64,000 nt of DNA from Polyangia bacterium (GCA_030429545.1 JAUIFF010000022.1:62001-126000), one strand, 5' to 3'. Positions 35,523-44,802 are shown, numbered from the stretch's first letter. Numbers and translations: made by a program. The notes: generated from the sequence alone by a model not told the origin.

Positions 35523-37133
35523 GTGGCAGAACAAAAAACCATAGTTGCGGGTGGAGCTGTCCCCCAAGCTGTGACCGGCGAATATGCCGTGCCCACAGCG
35601 CGCGCCGATGAGGATTTGACCGGCAGTGTATTGCTCGGTCGTTACCAAATTCTCAGGCCCCTGGGCGTCGGCGGGATGGGGACCGTCTACCTGTGTGAAC
35701 ACACCACGATCCTCAAGAAGTTCGCCGTCAAAGTATTGAGCGCCGAGCTTTCACAACGGCCCGATCACGTCGACCGCTTCCTCCGCGAAGCCCGGGCTTC
35801 GTCGATGATCTCGCATACCAACGTCGTCGAGATTACCGACTTTGGTCAAACCCCAGGCGGGGCCCCATTTTTTGTCATGGAGTACCTGCAGGGCGAGGAC
35901 CTCTCGGACACCCTCGCCCGTGAGGGCAAGCTCCCGTGGCGGCGGGCCAAACAGATGATGCTGCAAATATGTGCCGCGTTACAGGCCGCCCACGACCAGG
36001 GCATCGTCCACCGCGATATGAAACCCGGCAACGTGCTGCGGGTCGAACAGCCGGGCAACCAAGACTTCGTCAAGGTGCTCGACTTCGGTATCGCCAAGGT
36101 GACCTCGAGCGAGATCGAAGACAAAAACCTGACTCAAAGCGGGACGGTAATCGGTACCCCCGAGTACATGTCCCCCGAGCAAGGTTGGGGCAATCCCGTC
36201 GACCACCGCGGAGACATCTACGCCACCGGTGTGATCCTGTTTGAACTGTTGGCCGGCAAGGTGCCATTTAGCGGCAATTCGCTGATGGAAATCCTCAACC
36301 GCCACATGTACGAGGTCCCCGATGTCGATGCCGCGGGAATCCCCGAAGATGTCGGACGGATCATCCTCAAGGCCATGCAAAAAGACCGCGAGCTGCGGTT
36401 TCAGTCGATGCAGGAATTCATCAATGCCCTCGAAGCCATCGGCACCGGGGCCGCGACCGTGCAGGTCGTCGACGAGGAAATCCAAACCCCGTGGGGCCAG
36501 CAAGTCACCGCCCGGTTCTCAGCCGTCAAAGACGAAGAACCACCCAAAAAGAAGTCCGCGATGCCGTTGTTGATCGGCTTGGGTTCACTCGCCGTGGGAG
36601 CAGCCGTTGCGTTCGTCATGATGAGTGGCGGCGACCCCCAACCGGCGCAACAGCCGGCAGCACCCCCGCCGACCGAAGCCCCGGCCAAGGCAACGGAAAA
36701 ACCGGCTGAAACACCGGTCGAAAAACCGGTCGAAAAACCCGAGACGATCAAGCAACTCGCACCGGATACCGAAAAAGTCCGCTTCCGAATCACGACACCT
36801 GGAGTCGACGCAAAGATCCTCGATGCGCGCGATGAGGGCATCTACGGGATGACAAACGACGCAAAGGGCGTCGAGGTCGAAAAGAGCAACGACCCGCTCA
36901 AGTTGATTCTGCGAGCCGATGGCTACGAGGATCTAGAGTTTGAGATCGTGCCGAACTCAGACAAACAGTTCGAGCGCCCACTGGTCAAAGAGACGACAAA
37001 GTCGACCAAAAAGCGCAAGAAAAAACATGTGGGTACAACGAAGCCGGATACGACGACTGACAAGCCGGCTGAGCAGCCCAAGAAAAAGAAGTCGGGCGTG
37101 GGGTCGGATCTGATGGACCCGTTCAGCAATTAA
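35523..37133 (+). CDS. Membrane Ser/Thr protein kinase (PknB-like)
   Basis: The kinase domain (about 35-300) has the Gly loop GVGGMGTVYL, Lys in FAVKVL, HRDMKPGN near 162, DFGIAK near 187 and GTPEYMSPEQ. It should phosphorylate Ser/Thr on partner proteins. A Pro/Lys linker and one membrane helix (about 346-366, LLIGLGSLAVGAAVAFV) follow. The external part has a Pro/Ala/Thr/Glu segment, a PEGA-like beta segment (RFRITTPGVDAKIL) and a Lys-rich tail. Start GTG 35523 is used because the N-terminus is short and no ATG is nearby. Myxobacteria have many such kinases. Confidence 0.92.
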   Translation: MAEQKTIVAGGAVPQAVTGEYAVPTARADEDLTGSVLLGRYQILRPLGVGGMGTVYLCEHTTILKKFAVKVLSAELSQRPDHVDRFLREARASSMISHTNVVEITDFGQTPGGAPFFVMEYLQGEDLSDTLAREGKLPWRRAKQMMLQICAALQAAHDQGIVHRDMKPGNVLRVEQPGNQDFVKVLDFGIAKVTSSEIEDKNLTQSGTVIGTPEYMSPEQGWGNPVDHRGDIYATGVILFELLAGKVPFSGNSLMEILNRHMYEVPDVDAAGIPEDVGRIILKAMQKDRELRFQSMQEFINALEAIGTGAATVQVVDEEIQTPWGQQVTARFSAVKDEEPPKKKSAMPLLIGLGSLAVGAAVAFVMMSGGDPQPAQQPAAPPPTEAPAKATEKPAETPVEKPVEKPETIKQLAPDTEKVRFRITTPGVDAKILDARDEGIYGMTNDAKGVEVEKSNDPLKLILRADGYEDLEFEIVPNSDKQFERPLVKETTKSTKKRKKKHVGTTKPDTTTDKPAEQPKKKKSGVGSDLMDPFSN

Positions 37134-37470
37134 ACGGGTGCGCGGGCTATTTTGGCCTGGCTGCGGCCCTGAACCGCTTGCAGTAGTGACTACAGCTTCG
37201 CGGTTCAGGACTCGCACCCAGGCCAAAATTTCACCGCGCAAGTTGGCGTTGGTGCGGGCGCTGGGTTTGAGGGCGAGTGTTGGTGCGGGCGCTGGGGTTG
37301 AGGGCGAGTGTTGGTGCGGGCGTTGGGGTTTGAGGGCGAGTGTTGGTGCGGTTCAGGACTCGCACCCAGGCCAAAGTTTCACCGCGCAAGTTGGTGCGGG
37401 CGTTGGGTTTGAGGGTGTTGGTGCGGGCGGATGGCGGTGCGCTGGGCTTCCGGCTCGACCCAGGGCTTAT
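37134..37470. repeat. Cruciform plus ~30-bp tandem repeats downstream of the kinase
   Basis: At 37149-37229 a large inverted repeat has outer arms ATTTTGGCCTGG and CCAGGCCAAAAT and inner arms CCTGAACCGC and GCGGTTCAGG. A direct tandem repeat follows (about 37240-37345, unit near GTTGGTGCGGGCGCTGGGTT plus TGAGGGCGAGT). At 37348-37395 the right arm of the inverted repeat reappears. No gene is present. Confidence 0.85.
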
Positions 37471-37494
37471 TTGGGTAGTCGTTGCTGTTACAAG

Positions 37495-37538
37495 AGATAC
37501 CGAGCGACGATCTTTGATAGCTTCGTCGCTCGGTATCT
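37495..37538 (-). terminator. Strong hairpin at the end of prfC
   Basis: Arms at 37495-37510 (AGATACCGAGCGACGA) and 37523-37538 are perfect over 16 bases with a 12-base loop. It lies 18 bases after the prfC stop. On the minus strand CTTG follows rather than a pure T-run, but position and strength support termination. Confidence 0.65.
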
Positions 37539-37555
37539 GATCTTCCTACGCAAGC

Positions 37556-39247
37556 CTAGGTGTGCTCGCGGGTAGCTCGGAAGATGAGGTCGGGGAATCG
37601 CTCTTCGACCTTGGCGAGGTTCCAGCGGTTGGGTGCCAGATAGGCGAGGTCTCCGTGGCCGTCGTGGGCGAGGTTTTGCTGGGCCTTGCGCTCGAACTGG
37701 TCCATCAACTTGCGTATTTGGATGCGCGACTTGCCTTCGGTTTTGGGGGTGACCCAGCGGGCTGTTGTATATTCAACACCCTCATAGTCGGCGTCGACGC
37801 TGTACTCGGACTTGAGCCGGTGCTTCATCACTTCGAGCTGAAGCTGGCCGACGGCTCCGACGATCCATTGGCTGCCGAGCATCGGTTTGAACACCTGGAT
37901 GGCCCCTTCCTCGGATAGCTGTGTCAGTCCCTTGGCTAGGGCCTTGGCCTTGAGCGGGCTTTTGAGGAGGACGCGGCGAAATAGCTCGGGGGCGAAGCTG
38001 GGGATCCCGGTGAATCGCAGCTGCTCGCCGGTGGTGAAGGTGTCGCCGATTTTGATGGTGCCGTGGTTGGGGATGCCGATGATGTCTCCGGCATATGCCT
38101 CCTCGACCAGCTCGCGGCTTCGGGCTAAGAATGCGGTTGCGTTACCCAGGCCGATGTCTCTGCCGATTCGGCAGTGGGCGGCTTTCATGCCCCGTGTAAA
38201 CCGGCCGGAGCAGATCCGTAAAAATGCCATCCGGTCGCGGTGGTTGGGGTCCATGTTGGCCTGGATCTTAAACACAAAGCCACTGAAGTCGCCCTCGTCG
38301 GCAACCACGCTGCGGGTTTCGACAGACTCTCCCGGGGCCGGTGCGCTGACGGCTGCCGCCCCGGTAATCGCTTCGCGGGGTTGGGGCGGGGGCGCTAGGC
38401 GGACAAACGTCTCCAGCAGCTCGCGGACACCAAAGTTGTTCATCGCCGAGCCAAACAGCAGTGGGGTCTGTTTGCCGGCTAAAAACGCTTGGTGGTCGAG
38501 TGGCTCGATCGCCCCCGCCAACAGTTCGATTTCACCGCGCAGATCCTCGGCGTCGTCGCCGAGCAACTCGTCGAGCTTGGGGTCGTCTAGGCCGTCGACC
38601 GCAATGCCCTCTTGGATGCGGTCGTGGCCGCTGGCCGAAAACAAAAACAGGCGGTTGTGGACGAGGTCGTAGACCCCTTTGAAGCGCTTGCCCATGCCGA
38701 TCGGCCAGGTTGCAGGTACACAGGTCATGCCGAGCTTTTTCTCGATGTTGTCGAGCAACTCGAGCGGCTCCATGCACTCGCGGTCGAACTTGTTGACGAA
38801 CGTCACCACCGGGGTGTCGCGCAACCGGCAAATCTCAATCAGCTTCTCGGTTCGCGACTCGACGCCCTTGGCCCCGTCGATCACCATCAAGGCCGCGTCG
38901 ACGGCTGTGAGCACGCGGTAGGTGTCTTCGCCGAAGTCGGCGTGGCCGGGGGTATCGAGCAGGTTGACCTGGCACGGCGGATCGTTGGGCCGCTCGGGGT
39001 GGGGGTACTCAAAGCTCATCACCGAGGTGGTCACCGAAATCCCGCGCTCGCGCTCCATCGCCATCCAGTCGGAGGTCGTTGCACGTGCAGCTTTTTTTGA
39101 GCGGACGGCTCCGGCCAGTTGGATCGCCCCGGAGAACAACAGCAGTTTTTCCGTCAGCGTGGTCTTGCCGGCGTCGGGGTGGCTGACAATGGCAAACGTT
39201 CGCCGACGGGCGACTTCCTGGGCGATGGAGAGGGTCTGCTCGCTCAC
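37556..39247 (-). CDS. prfC: Peptide chain release factor 3
   Basis: RF3 is the GTPase that removes RF1 and RF2 from the ribosome. The G1 motif SHPDAGKTT, G2 ERERGISVTTSVMSFEY, G3 DTPGHADFGEDTYR and G4 FVNKFDRE are all present and typical of PrfC rather than EF-G. Length 563 is slightly over the usual 530 because of a Pro/Ala insert. The start is GTG 39247. It is a single-gene unit with a strong 3' hairpin. Confidence 0.96.
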   Translation of the reverse strand: MSEQTLSIAQEVARRRTFAIVSHPDAGKTTLTEKLLLFSGAIQLAGAVRSKKAARATTSDWMAMERERGISVTTSVMSFEYPHPERPNDPPCQVNLLDTPGHADFGEDTYRVLTAVDAALMVIDGAKGVESRTEKLIEICRLRDTPVVTFVNKFDRECMEPLELLDNIEKKLGMTCVPATWPIGMGKRFKGVYDLVHNRLFLFSASGHDRIQEGIAVDGLDDPKLDELLGDDAEDLRGEIELLAGAIEPLDHQAFLAGKQTPLLFGSAMNNFGVRELLETFVRLAPPPQPREAITGAAAVSAPAPGESVETRSVVADEGDFSGFVFKIQANMDPNHRDRMAFLRICSGRFTRGMKAAHCRIGRDIGLGNATAFLARSRELVEEAYAGDIIGIPNHGTIKIGDTFTTGEQLRFTGIPSFAPELFRRVLLKSPLKAKALAKGLTQLSEEGAIQVFKPMLGSQWIVGAVGQLQLEVMKHRLKSEYSVDADYEGVEYTTARWVTPKTEGKSRIQIRKLMDQFERKAQQNLAHDGHGDLAYLAPNRWNLAKVEERFPDLIFRATREHT

Positions 39248-39637
39248 GGGCTGGGGAGTAGCAAACCTTGGCGGGGGGCGGAAGTGGATGGCGGCGAGTT
39301 TGACCGGCTCGCGGGCCTGTGGCGGGTTGTCGGCGTGAGAGAGCTAGCTCATTGCGCGGCGGCTCGGCGGGCGTGAGCGAGGGTCGATCTCGCCCATAGA
39401 CATGTGTATACATGTACCGCCATCGAGGCGCTCCTCGCCGATATTGATTATACAAATAGTTGTTGCCGGTCGGTCGCGCCTCACCAGCCCCACAGGGTTG
39501 GTTTGCGGTGGTTCGCAAATAGGTTGCTTGGGTCAAAAAGGCGGATAGAACGGCACCTGGTGCCTGCTGGCCAGTTTTCTTGATCGTTGTGGTCGGGCCG
39601 TCGACTACCGATGGCGTACCCCAACCCAGGAAACCCA
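39248..39637. other. Intergenic region with ATGTGTATACAT and TTATACAAATAGTTG
   Basis: This divergent spacer between prfC and the phospholipase D-like gene contains ATGTGTATACAT at 39402-39413 (also at 51122) and TTATACAAATAGTTG at 39448-39462 (also at 10258). Neither fits a plain sigma-70 promoter. No gene is seen. Confidence 0.4.
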
Positions 39638-40354
39638 ATGAGTCGACCTGTATTGATCATCGCCCATCGCGTCAACGCTATCTCCGCTATCAAATCCGTC
39701 GTCCAAGACGGGGCCAATGCCATCGAGGCGGATATTCATGGAAGTGCCAGTCGCCTCGTGGTCGACCACGATGGTGCGTTCGCATTTTCAACCGAGCTCG
39801 ATCCGTGGCTGCGCGAGCTTCAGCGGGTGGCTGCGGCGAACGCACGCCTCACAACCGTCATTTTTGATTTGAAGTATCGGCAGCGGGACGATGTCACCCG
39901 GGTGCTTCGCAGCCGGGTTCGGCAGCTTGTGACGACACCGCTAGAAATCGTGTTCTCGGTCGCCAACCTCGGCCGGGCCCAGGAGCTGTTCACGGGCGAT
40001 TTTTTGGCGACCCTTGGCGAGCGCGAGACCGTCGATATTTCGGAGCGGACAGACCCGGAGCAGGTCTCTGCCTACTACCGAGAGCACGACGTGCCGAGGG
40101 GCTACTACGCCGATGGTGTGTTTCGCTTTGGCACCGGCCAGGCCCGGATCGATGCCAACATCGCCAAGGCCCGGCAGCTGCGCGACGCTGGGAAAGGCAT
40201 CCATCGGGTCTACACGTGGACCTACGAAAACAGCGAGTCGATCGAGGCCAAACTACGCGATGGCAATGACGGCATCATCGTCACCGGCAGTCGCGTGAAC
40301 CGGGCCGTCGGCATTGTGCGAAGCATCGACGGGATCCATCTCGCCTCGAGATAG
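39638..40354 (+). CDS. Sphingomyelinase D / phospholipase D-like protein (GDPD-type barrel)
   Basis: The protein resembles the spider-venom SMase D/PLD family, a GDPD-like TIM barrel that cleaves the head group from sphingolipids or lysolipids. The catalytic set is kept: IIAHRVNAI (first His), GANAIEADIHG (Glu and Asp for Mg2+), VVDHDGAF (second His) and TTVIFDLKY (Asp). The C-terminal IHRVYTWTYENSESIEAKL and GNDGIIVTGS fit the last strands. ATG 39638 has AGGA 8 bases upstream. There is no Sec signal, so it may be cytoplasmic or leave by another route. Glycerophosphodiesterase is the main alternative, but the AHRVNAI and DGANAIEADI spacing is closer to SMase D. Confidence 0.75.
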   Translation: MSRPVLIIAHRVNAISAIKSVVQDGANAIEADIHGSASRLVVDHDGAFAFSTELDPWLRELQRVAAANARLTTVIFDLKYRQRDDVTRVLRSRVRQLVTTPLEIVFSVANLGRAQELFTGDFLATLGERETVDISERTDPEQVSAYYREHDVPRGYYADGVFRFGTGQARIDANIAKARQLRDAGKGIHRVYTWTYENSESIEAKLRDGNDGIIVTGSRVNRAVGIVRSIDGIHLASR

Positions 40355-40373
40355 CCCGGTCCCAAATTGCAAA

Positions 40374-40392
40374 CGCCCCGACTTGCGGGGCG
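40374..40392 (-). terminator. Terminator of the Lgt-like gene
   Basis: CGCCCCG (40374-40380) and CGGGGCG (40386-40392) pair perfectly. On the minus strand TTTG follows, 23 bases after the stop. Confidence 0.65.
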
Positions 40393-40414
40393 CCTAGCGT
40401 GATGGGCTGGGTTG

Positions 40415-41491
40415 TTACGCGTCGTCGCGGCCCTCGGCCCGGGCGGCGGCTCCCATGCTCATCTCGTCGACGTGGGAGTGCATCCCCTCGCTGCGGTGGT
40501 GCACCCACGAGCCAACTTTTTTGTAGTGCACGCCGTAGGCAAAAATCGCGGTCGCAAACGTGATCAGCATGTACCAGCCCATTTGTGGGTGAAACAGGGT
40601 GCCAAACCAGCTGTAGGACATGTCGACTGGGAGGTTGGCCCCGGCCGCATAGCCAAACGACATTGCAATGATGCCCAGGACCACCTGGATCGCGCTGTAG
40701 AGGTTGGTGTGGGTCAGCGGGCCAATCAACTTGCCACGGTCGTCCTGGCGAAAGCGTTCCATGATGACGCGGATGATCGGGTGGGTGATGAGGTAGAGCC
40801 CGGCAAACATCCCGTCGAAAACTTTGTAGGGAAGCAGCAGGTAGAACAGCGAGAACTGGATGAGGTGGGCCAGCAGCGCGTAGAGCTGGGCCGGGTGGAT
40901 CTTGACGCCCTTGAGGTCGGGGCAGCAGCGCACCACCTTGGAATGTTCGCTTGTATAGGCAACACCAAACTTGGTCTCGGTTGGCTTACCCCAGCAACAG
41001 CCGTAGACGTAACAGCCGAGCCGGCACACGGCCTCGCCGATGGTCATGCAAAAGCCCAGGGCGTCGAGCAGGACCAACAGGCCGATGCCGGTGATGTTGG
41101 CAATGCCGACGGCGGCCAACATGCCGCCAAACACCCCGCCGTGGAGCATGTAGCCGGGTTTGACCAGGGTTTGCAGTGGCTTTTTGAACAGCTGGCGCCA
41201 CTCGAGCATGATGCTGGCTGCACGTGCACCCATCAGCACCATGGGGATCAAAAAGAAGGTGTAGTAGGGCGAGACCACCACCGGCTTGGCCCCGACCACG
41301 CCGTGGTACCAAAACGCCGTGGTCTGTCCGACCACAAACGCGAGGCCGGCAAGCAGTCCGTAGGTGACGAAGATCCAGTTGCCAGCGCGGAACAGAATCG
41401 TCCGGTTGTGAAAGCTTCGCAAAAACCCCAGCAGCCCAGCGGGCGCATCGAGGTCATGGGTATGGGTACTCGTGTTCGTCGCCATGATCAT
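40415..41491 (-). CDS. Lgt-like membrane protein (prolipoprotein diacylglyceryl transferase family)
   Basis: Seven or more membrane helices and the Lgt-like motifs YVYGCCWGKPTETKFGV and HPAQLYALLAHL place this in the Lgt superfamily. The usual HGG stretch is present as MLHGGVFGG. However, the catalytic signature GRxGNFxNGE of true Lgt is replaced by CRLGCYVYGCC, typical of Lgt paralogues with Cys pairs. It may transfer lipid to another acceptor or work on a special lipoprotein set. A second, canonical lgt would be expected elsewhere. His- and Asp-rich N- and C-termini are unusual. Confidence 0.8.
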   Translation of the reverse strand: MIMATNTSTHTHDLDAPAGLLGFLRSFHNRTILFRAGNWIFVTYGLLAGLAFVVGQTTAFWYHGVVGAKPVVVSPYYTFFLIPMVLMGARAASIMLEWRQLFKKPLQTLVKPGYMLHGGVFGGMLAAVGIANITGIGLLVLLDALGFCMTIGEAVCRLGCYVYGCCWGKPTETKFGVAYTSEHSKVVRCCPDLKGVKIHPAQLYALLAHLIQFSLFYLLLPYKVFDGMFAGLYLITHPIIRVIMERFRQDDRGKLIGPLTHTNLYSAIQVVLGIIAMSFGYAAGANLPVDMSYSWFGTLFHPQMGWYMLITFATAIFAYGVHYKKVGSWVHHRSEGMHSHVDEMSMGAAARAEGRDDA

Positions 41492-41893
41492 CCATCCGCA
41501 GTTGGGGCACTACGTGCACCGCAGTTGCGTCTAGCGTGGGTTTACCAAACAATCCTAAAAATTGAAGGGATCGGCGGCACACAAACTACCAATTCGCGGT
41601 GACGATTGCGTGACGGATCACAGTGAGACCGCAGGAATAGGCCACTGTGGTTGAATTTTGGGCACGTGGGCACGTCGGCGCACATCGCCTGGGATCCGAG
41701 GGAATTTCTTATACGGTTGTGGAAATAGTTGGATGTCCCAAAGCGCCGGTAACTTTTTACCCGGGTGTATAAATTGTGGCCCGCGTCACTAACTCGTGAT
41801 CATACATGTATCCAAGCCTTGCTTGAATACACATAGTTTAGGCCCGGAACCCTGTGGCTCCGAGCCCAATCCCACGCGGCTGCTGTCGAACCC
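41492..41893. other. Intergenic region between the Lgt-like and PEPCK genes
   Basis: No gene is seen. It contains TTATAC then AAATAGTTG (41709-41731), a split version of the 15-mer at 10258 and 39448, and a small hairpin near 41812-41833 (GTATCCAAG, CTTGAATAC). Confidence 0.4.
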
Positions 41894-43702
41894 TTAGCTC
41901 GCGGCTGTCGGCGCCCGGACAACGGCTTTGATGATCGCCTGGTCGACCTCGAACTTTTCGAGGAACTTGCGACGCTCGCGGTGCATGCGTGCAACCCAGG
42001 TGCGGTATTCGGCCTGTTTACCGTTTTTCTCAAACCACCGCCGGGGCTGCAGGATTTCGGCCGGGACCTTGGCGACCAGGTCGGCGTTTTCTGGCGCGTC
42101 GATGTCGACAACCTCGTAACCGTAGTCGGGGTCGATCGTCCACTTGATGGCACCACCGATCAGCGCTTCTAGCATGGCCGAGGAGTGGCGGATCTTGATT
42201 TTGAGGGCCGTGCCCGCGGCAACTTCACGGGCGCTACCACCGACGTAGCCGGTGTTCATCAGCCACATGGTGACATGGGGGAAGGTCGCCGCCAGCTCCG
42301 AAAATCGTTGTGCCTGCAACTTGTGCGACAGTGGGAAAAACGGCTGGGTAAACGGCGAGCGGGTTTTGCCGCGGTCCTTGCCGGCCGCCGAGGTTTTGGA
42401 GGTCTCGCCCAGCATCAGGTAACCGGCGGCCTGTTCGGGGCTGGTAAACCGGACAATGCCCGGGGTGGCGGCGTCGTTGCCCTCGTCGCGGTTGAGGATC
42501 CCAAGCGAGTGTAGGGCGGGCACATCGTGGAGGTCGGCGGCCTGTTCGATCGACGACATCGGCACGATCGAGCGGCCGTTTTCAGTCCAGGCGACAAAGT
42601 CCCAGCCGTCTTTTGGCACCCCGTTGTCGACGACCTCGTCAGCCGTGACCGCACCCGAAATGAATGCATCTACATTTTTTTCGGGGGCCCCGGTGCCAAT
42701 CAGGACCTCGCGCAGGCGTTTGACATCGTCCGGGCTGAGCAGGCGTTTGTCGAACACCGGGTGGTCGTCGGCGCCGACATAGACATTTTCGATCCAGGCC
42801 TGGGGGCCACAGGTGCCGCGGTAAATCACCGGCTCGGTCTCTTCGGTCAGGCCAAAGGTCTTGGCGAAGCAGCCGTTCTCAGTGATCGAAAGTTGTCCTT
42901 TGGGCCAGATCGCAAGCATGTCGTCTTGGATCGGCTCGGTCCGCTCGCCCTGCTTGCTAAACGTGGTCGTGGTTTTCCCGGTACCGCTAAGGCCCAAAAT
43001 CCCCATCGACACGCGCTCGCCCGACTCGGTGGTGATGGCCTTGGCCCCGGCGTGCATCAACAGGCCACCGCGCTTGTAGACGGCGGCGGCGAGCATCCGC
43101 AGGGCGCCCTTTTTGCTTTCGCCGAAGTAGTCGGGCCCGATGATGTGGGTGACGTTGTGGTCGAGGTCGACAATGATGGCCTGGCCGCCGGGCATGTCGA
43201 CCGCATGGCCAGGCGTGTAAAACAGGCGAAACGCCGGCTCAAACGGCTTGGCGAGCTGCTCTGGAGTTTCAACATCTTCGCGGGGAAACGCCAGAATCTG
43301 TTGCATCCCGGCGATGTTGGCCCCCTCATAGGTGTATAGCCATTGAACCGGGACCGCGTAGGGACCGACGCCGACATAGGCCTCGATCGCAATCATCTTG
43401 CCCTGGTTTTTGATGTACTCGGTCTGACCGGCGATCAGTGCCTGGGCCGTGGCCGGGGCGATCGTCTTGTGCGAGTAGGCCGCGGGGTTGTCGTTGCGGT
43501 CGATGATGTAGGTAAAAGCAGCCTTGCGGGCCTTGTTGCGGGCGACCTTGTTGAGGCTTCCGAGTGCCGTGCGCTGGCAAAACGGGGTGTGTTCCTGCGC
43601 GAGTTGCCGGAGCGTTGCTTGGTCGGGGTTGCGCAGCAACTCGACGGCAAACGGAATCGGAGGTTGTTTCGGCAAGGGAAGGGACGATTTTGAGTTGGTC
43701 AT
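41894..43702 (-). CDS. pckA: Phosphoenolpyruvate carboxykinase (ATP type, divergent)
   Basis: PEPCK turns oxaloacetate and ATP into PEP for gluconeogenesis. The P-loop ILGLSGTGKTTTT (about residue 240) and the preceding MHAGAKAITTESGERV lie where the family expects them. DDMLAIWPKG and NGCFAKTFGLTEETEP follow. The adenine-site region and MNTGYVGGSAREV match distant ATP-PEPCKs. ATG 43702 (MTNSKSSLPL) gives 602 residues, longer than the usual 530. A longer frame to 43990 is rich in Ser/Arg and is not expected to be coding. The divergence suggests a separate subfamily, but the function is probable. Confidence 0.87.
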   Translation of the reverse strand: MTNSKSSLPLPKQPPIPFAVELLRNPDQATLRQLAQEHTPFCQRTALGSLNKVARNKARKAAFTYIIDRNDNPAAYSHKTIAPATAQALIAGQTEYIKNQGKMIAIEAYVGVGPYAVPVQWLYTYEGANIAGMQQILAFPREDVETPEQLAKPFEPAFRLFYTPGHAVDMPGGQAIIVDLDHNVTHIIGPDYFGESKKGALRMLAAAVYKRGGLLMHAGAKAITTESGERVSMGILGLSGTGKTTTTFSKQGERTEPIQDDMLAIWPKGQLSITENGCFAKTFGLTEETEPVIYRGTCGPQAWIENVYVGADDHPVFDKRLLSPDDVKRLREVLIGTGAPEKNVDAFISGAVTADEVVDNGVPKDGWDFVAWTENGRSIVPMSSIEQAADLHDVPALHSLGILNRDEGNDAATPGIVRFTSPEQAAGYLMLGETSKTSAAGKDRGKTRSPFTQPFFPLSHKLQAQRFSELAATFPHVTMWLMNTGYVGGSAREVAAGTALKIKIRHSSAMLEALIGGAIKWTIDPDYGYEVVDIDAPENADLVAKVPAEILQPRRWFEKNGKQAEYRTWVARMHRERRKFLEKFEVDQAIIKAVVRAPTAAS

Positions 43703-44130
43703 GGGTGCCCGCCAGCGGTCTGAGAGGTAGCACGTGGTCCGCGGGGTTGAAAGTGCGCGGCTGCGAGCGTCGCGCGATTTGCTCCGGTTGGTGCTTACCC
43801 CTGTAATCGACAAAAAATGCAGGCTCGGCGGGTTTTGCGTGGTCAGCGGCGAACTGCGACTTGTGGTCACGCGAGAAAAGCCACTGCATGTGACCCTGCC
43901 TATCAAGCGCGAAGTCGCGGTTACAGCCGGGTGTGGCGCGAGCCCCGAAACGCGGACCAAGCCCGCGCGCGCGGTCGACAATCGCGACAATGGGCGGGTT
44001 TCGGCCGTCGGTGGCGGACGCGAAGTTAGGTTGTATGCATCAGCAACGAAAGTGTCGACATCGTGTGGGCATGCGCTGGTTTTGCCAGGATTTCGGAAGT
44101 ATGAGTATATACAATGAAATCGAGGCTGCG
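43703..44130. other. Intergenic region, PEPCK upstream side
   Basis: No convincing gene. GAGTATATACAA at 44103-44114, 16 bases from the GST-like stop, also occurs in the SET-domain gene (47873). ACAATGAAAT beside it resembles the 58.6-58.9 kb element. Confidence 0.35.
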
Positions 44131-44802
44131 CTAGTGGCCGCCGTAGGTCTCGCCGAGATAGGCCGAGATACGATCGGCTCCGGCCACCTCAATGCCAGTG
44201 TTCGGATCCCGAAGCTGGGGTTTTGCCGTGGTCGGGCGCGAGCTTCCTGGGGCATTGGGCTGCAACAGGTAGGGCAGCTCGCGGCGGCACAGATCTTCGC
44301 GTACGAGGCGGGAGGCGGGTGATCCTTCGTATCCCCGGAGGACGAGCGGCTGCTCGGGGAGCCCGGAGTCGACGGCAAAGGTACCCGCCGGTCGCAGCCA
44401 CGATGATATCGCTGCAGATACAAATGTCGCCGGGCCCAAGCGCAGGGAGGTCGGCAGCTGCCCGGTCCCGTATTGCTGGGCGAGATAGGCGATGATGGCA
44501 TCGCTCTCGTACATTTCGGTGTTGGTGTTCGGATCGACGAGGTACGGAAACTGGGCTTTGCCACCGCGGTCGACGACCTGCGGGCGGTAGCGCTTGCCAC
44601 CCTTGGGGCAGGGGTAGACCACGACCTCGAGGTCGAGCCAGGTGATCATCTCGCGGACCTTTCGACAAAATGGACAGGCCTCAAACTCGTAGAGCTCGAG
44701 TGGCCTGGCCGGGCGAGGGCCGAGTTTGTCAGCAACTTTGGAACCGGCAAATCCCCGGGCCGCGCTGGCGATTGTGGCCGAGAGGAGGCGAAGCGAGGGC
44801 AT
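44131..44802 (-). CDS. Protein with two tandem GST-N/thioredoxin-fold domains
   Basis: Residues about 35-115 form a glutaredoxin/GST-N domain with ACPFCRKVR (CxxC) and a cis-Pro in QFPYLVDPNT. A second copy (about 145-220) begins LVLRGYEGSPASRLVR and has lost the CxxC. Such tandem proteins occur in cyanobacteria and plants and are presumed redox or glutathione-binding proteins. The N-terminus has a short hydrophobic segment, so membrane attachment is possible. No C-terminal GST helical domain is present. Confidence 0.8.
   Translation of the reverse strand: MPSLRLLSATIASAARGFAGSKVADKLGPRPARPLELYEFEACPFCRKVREMITWLDLEVVVYPCPKGGKRYRPQVVDRGGKAQFPYLVDPNTNTEMYESDAIIAYLAQQYGTGQLPTSLRLGPATFVSAAISSWLRPAGTFAVDSGLPEQPLVLRGYEGSPASRLVREDLCRRELPYLLQPNAPGSSRPTTAKPQLRDPNTGIEVAGADRISAYLGETYGGH

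Noticed and set aside
40412..41602. 396-residue plus-strand frame opposite the Lgt-like gene
   Set aside because: Composition typical of an antisense frame, no motifs, and the minus strand encodes clear membrane helices.
43703..43990. 96-residue N-terminal extension of PEP carboxykinase
   Set aside because: Ser/Arg-rich translation of non-coding DNA; ATG 43702 fits the family start better.
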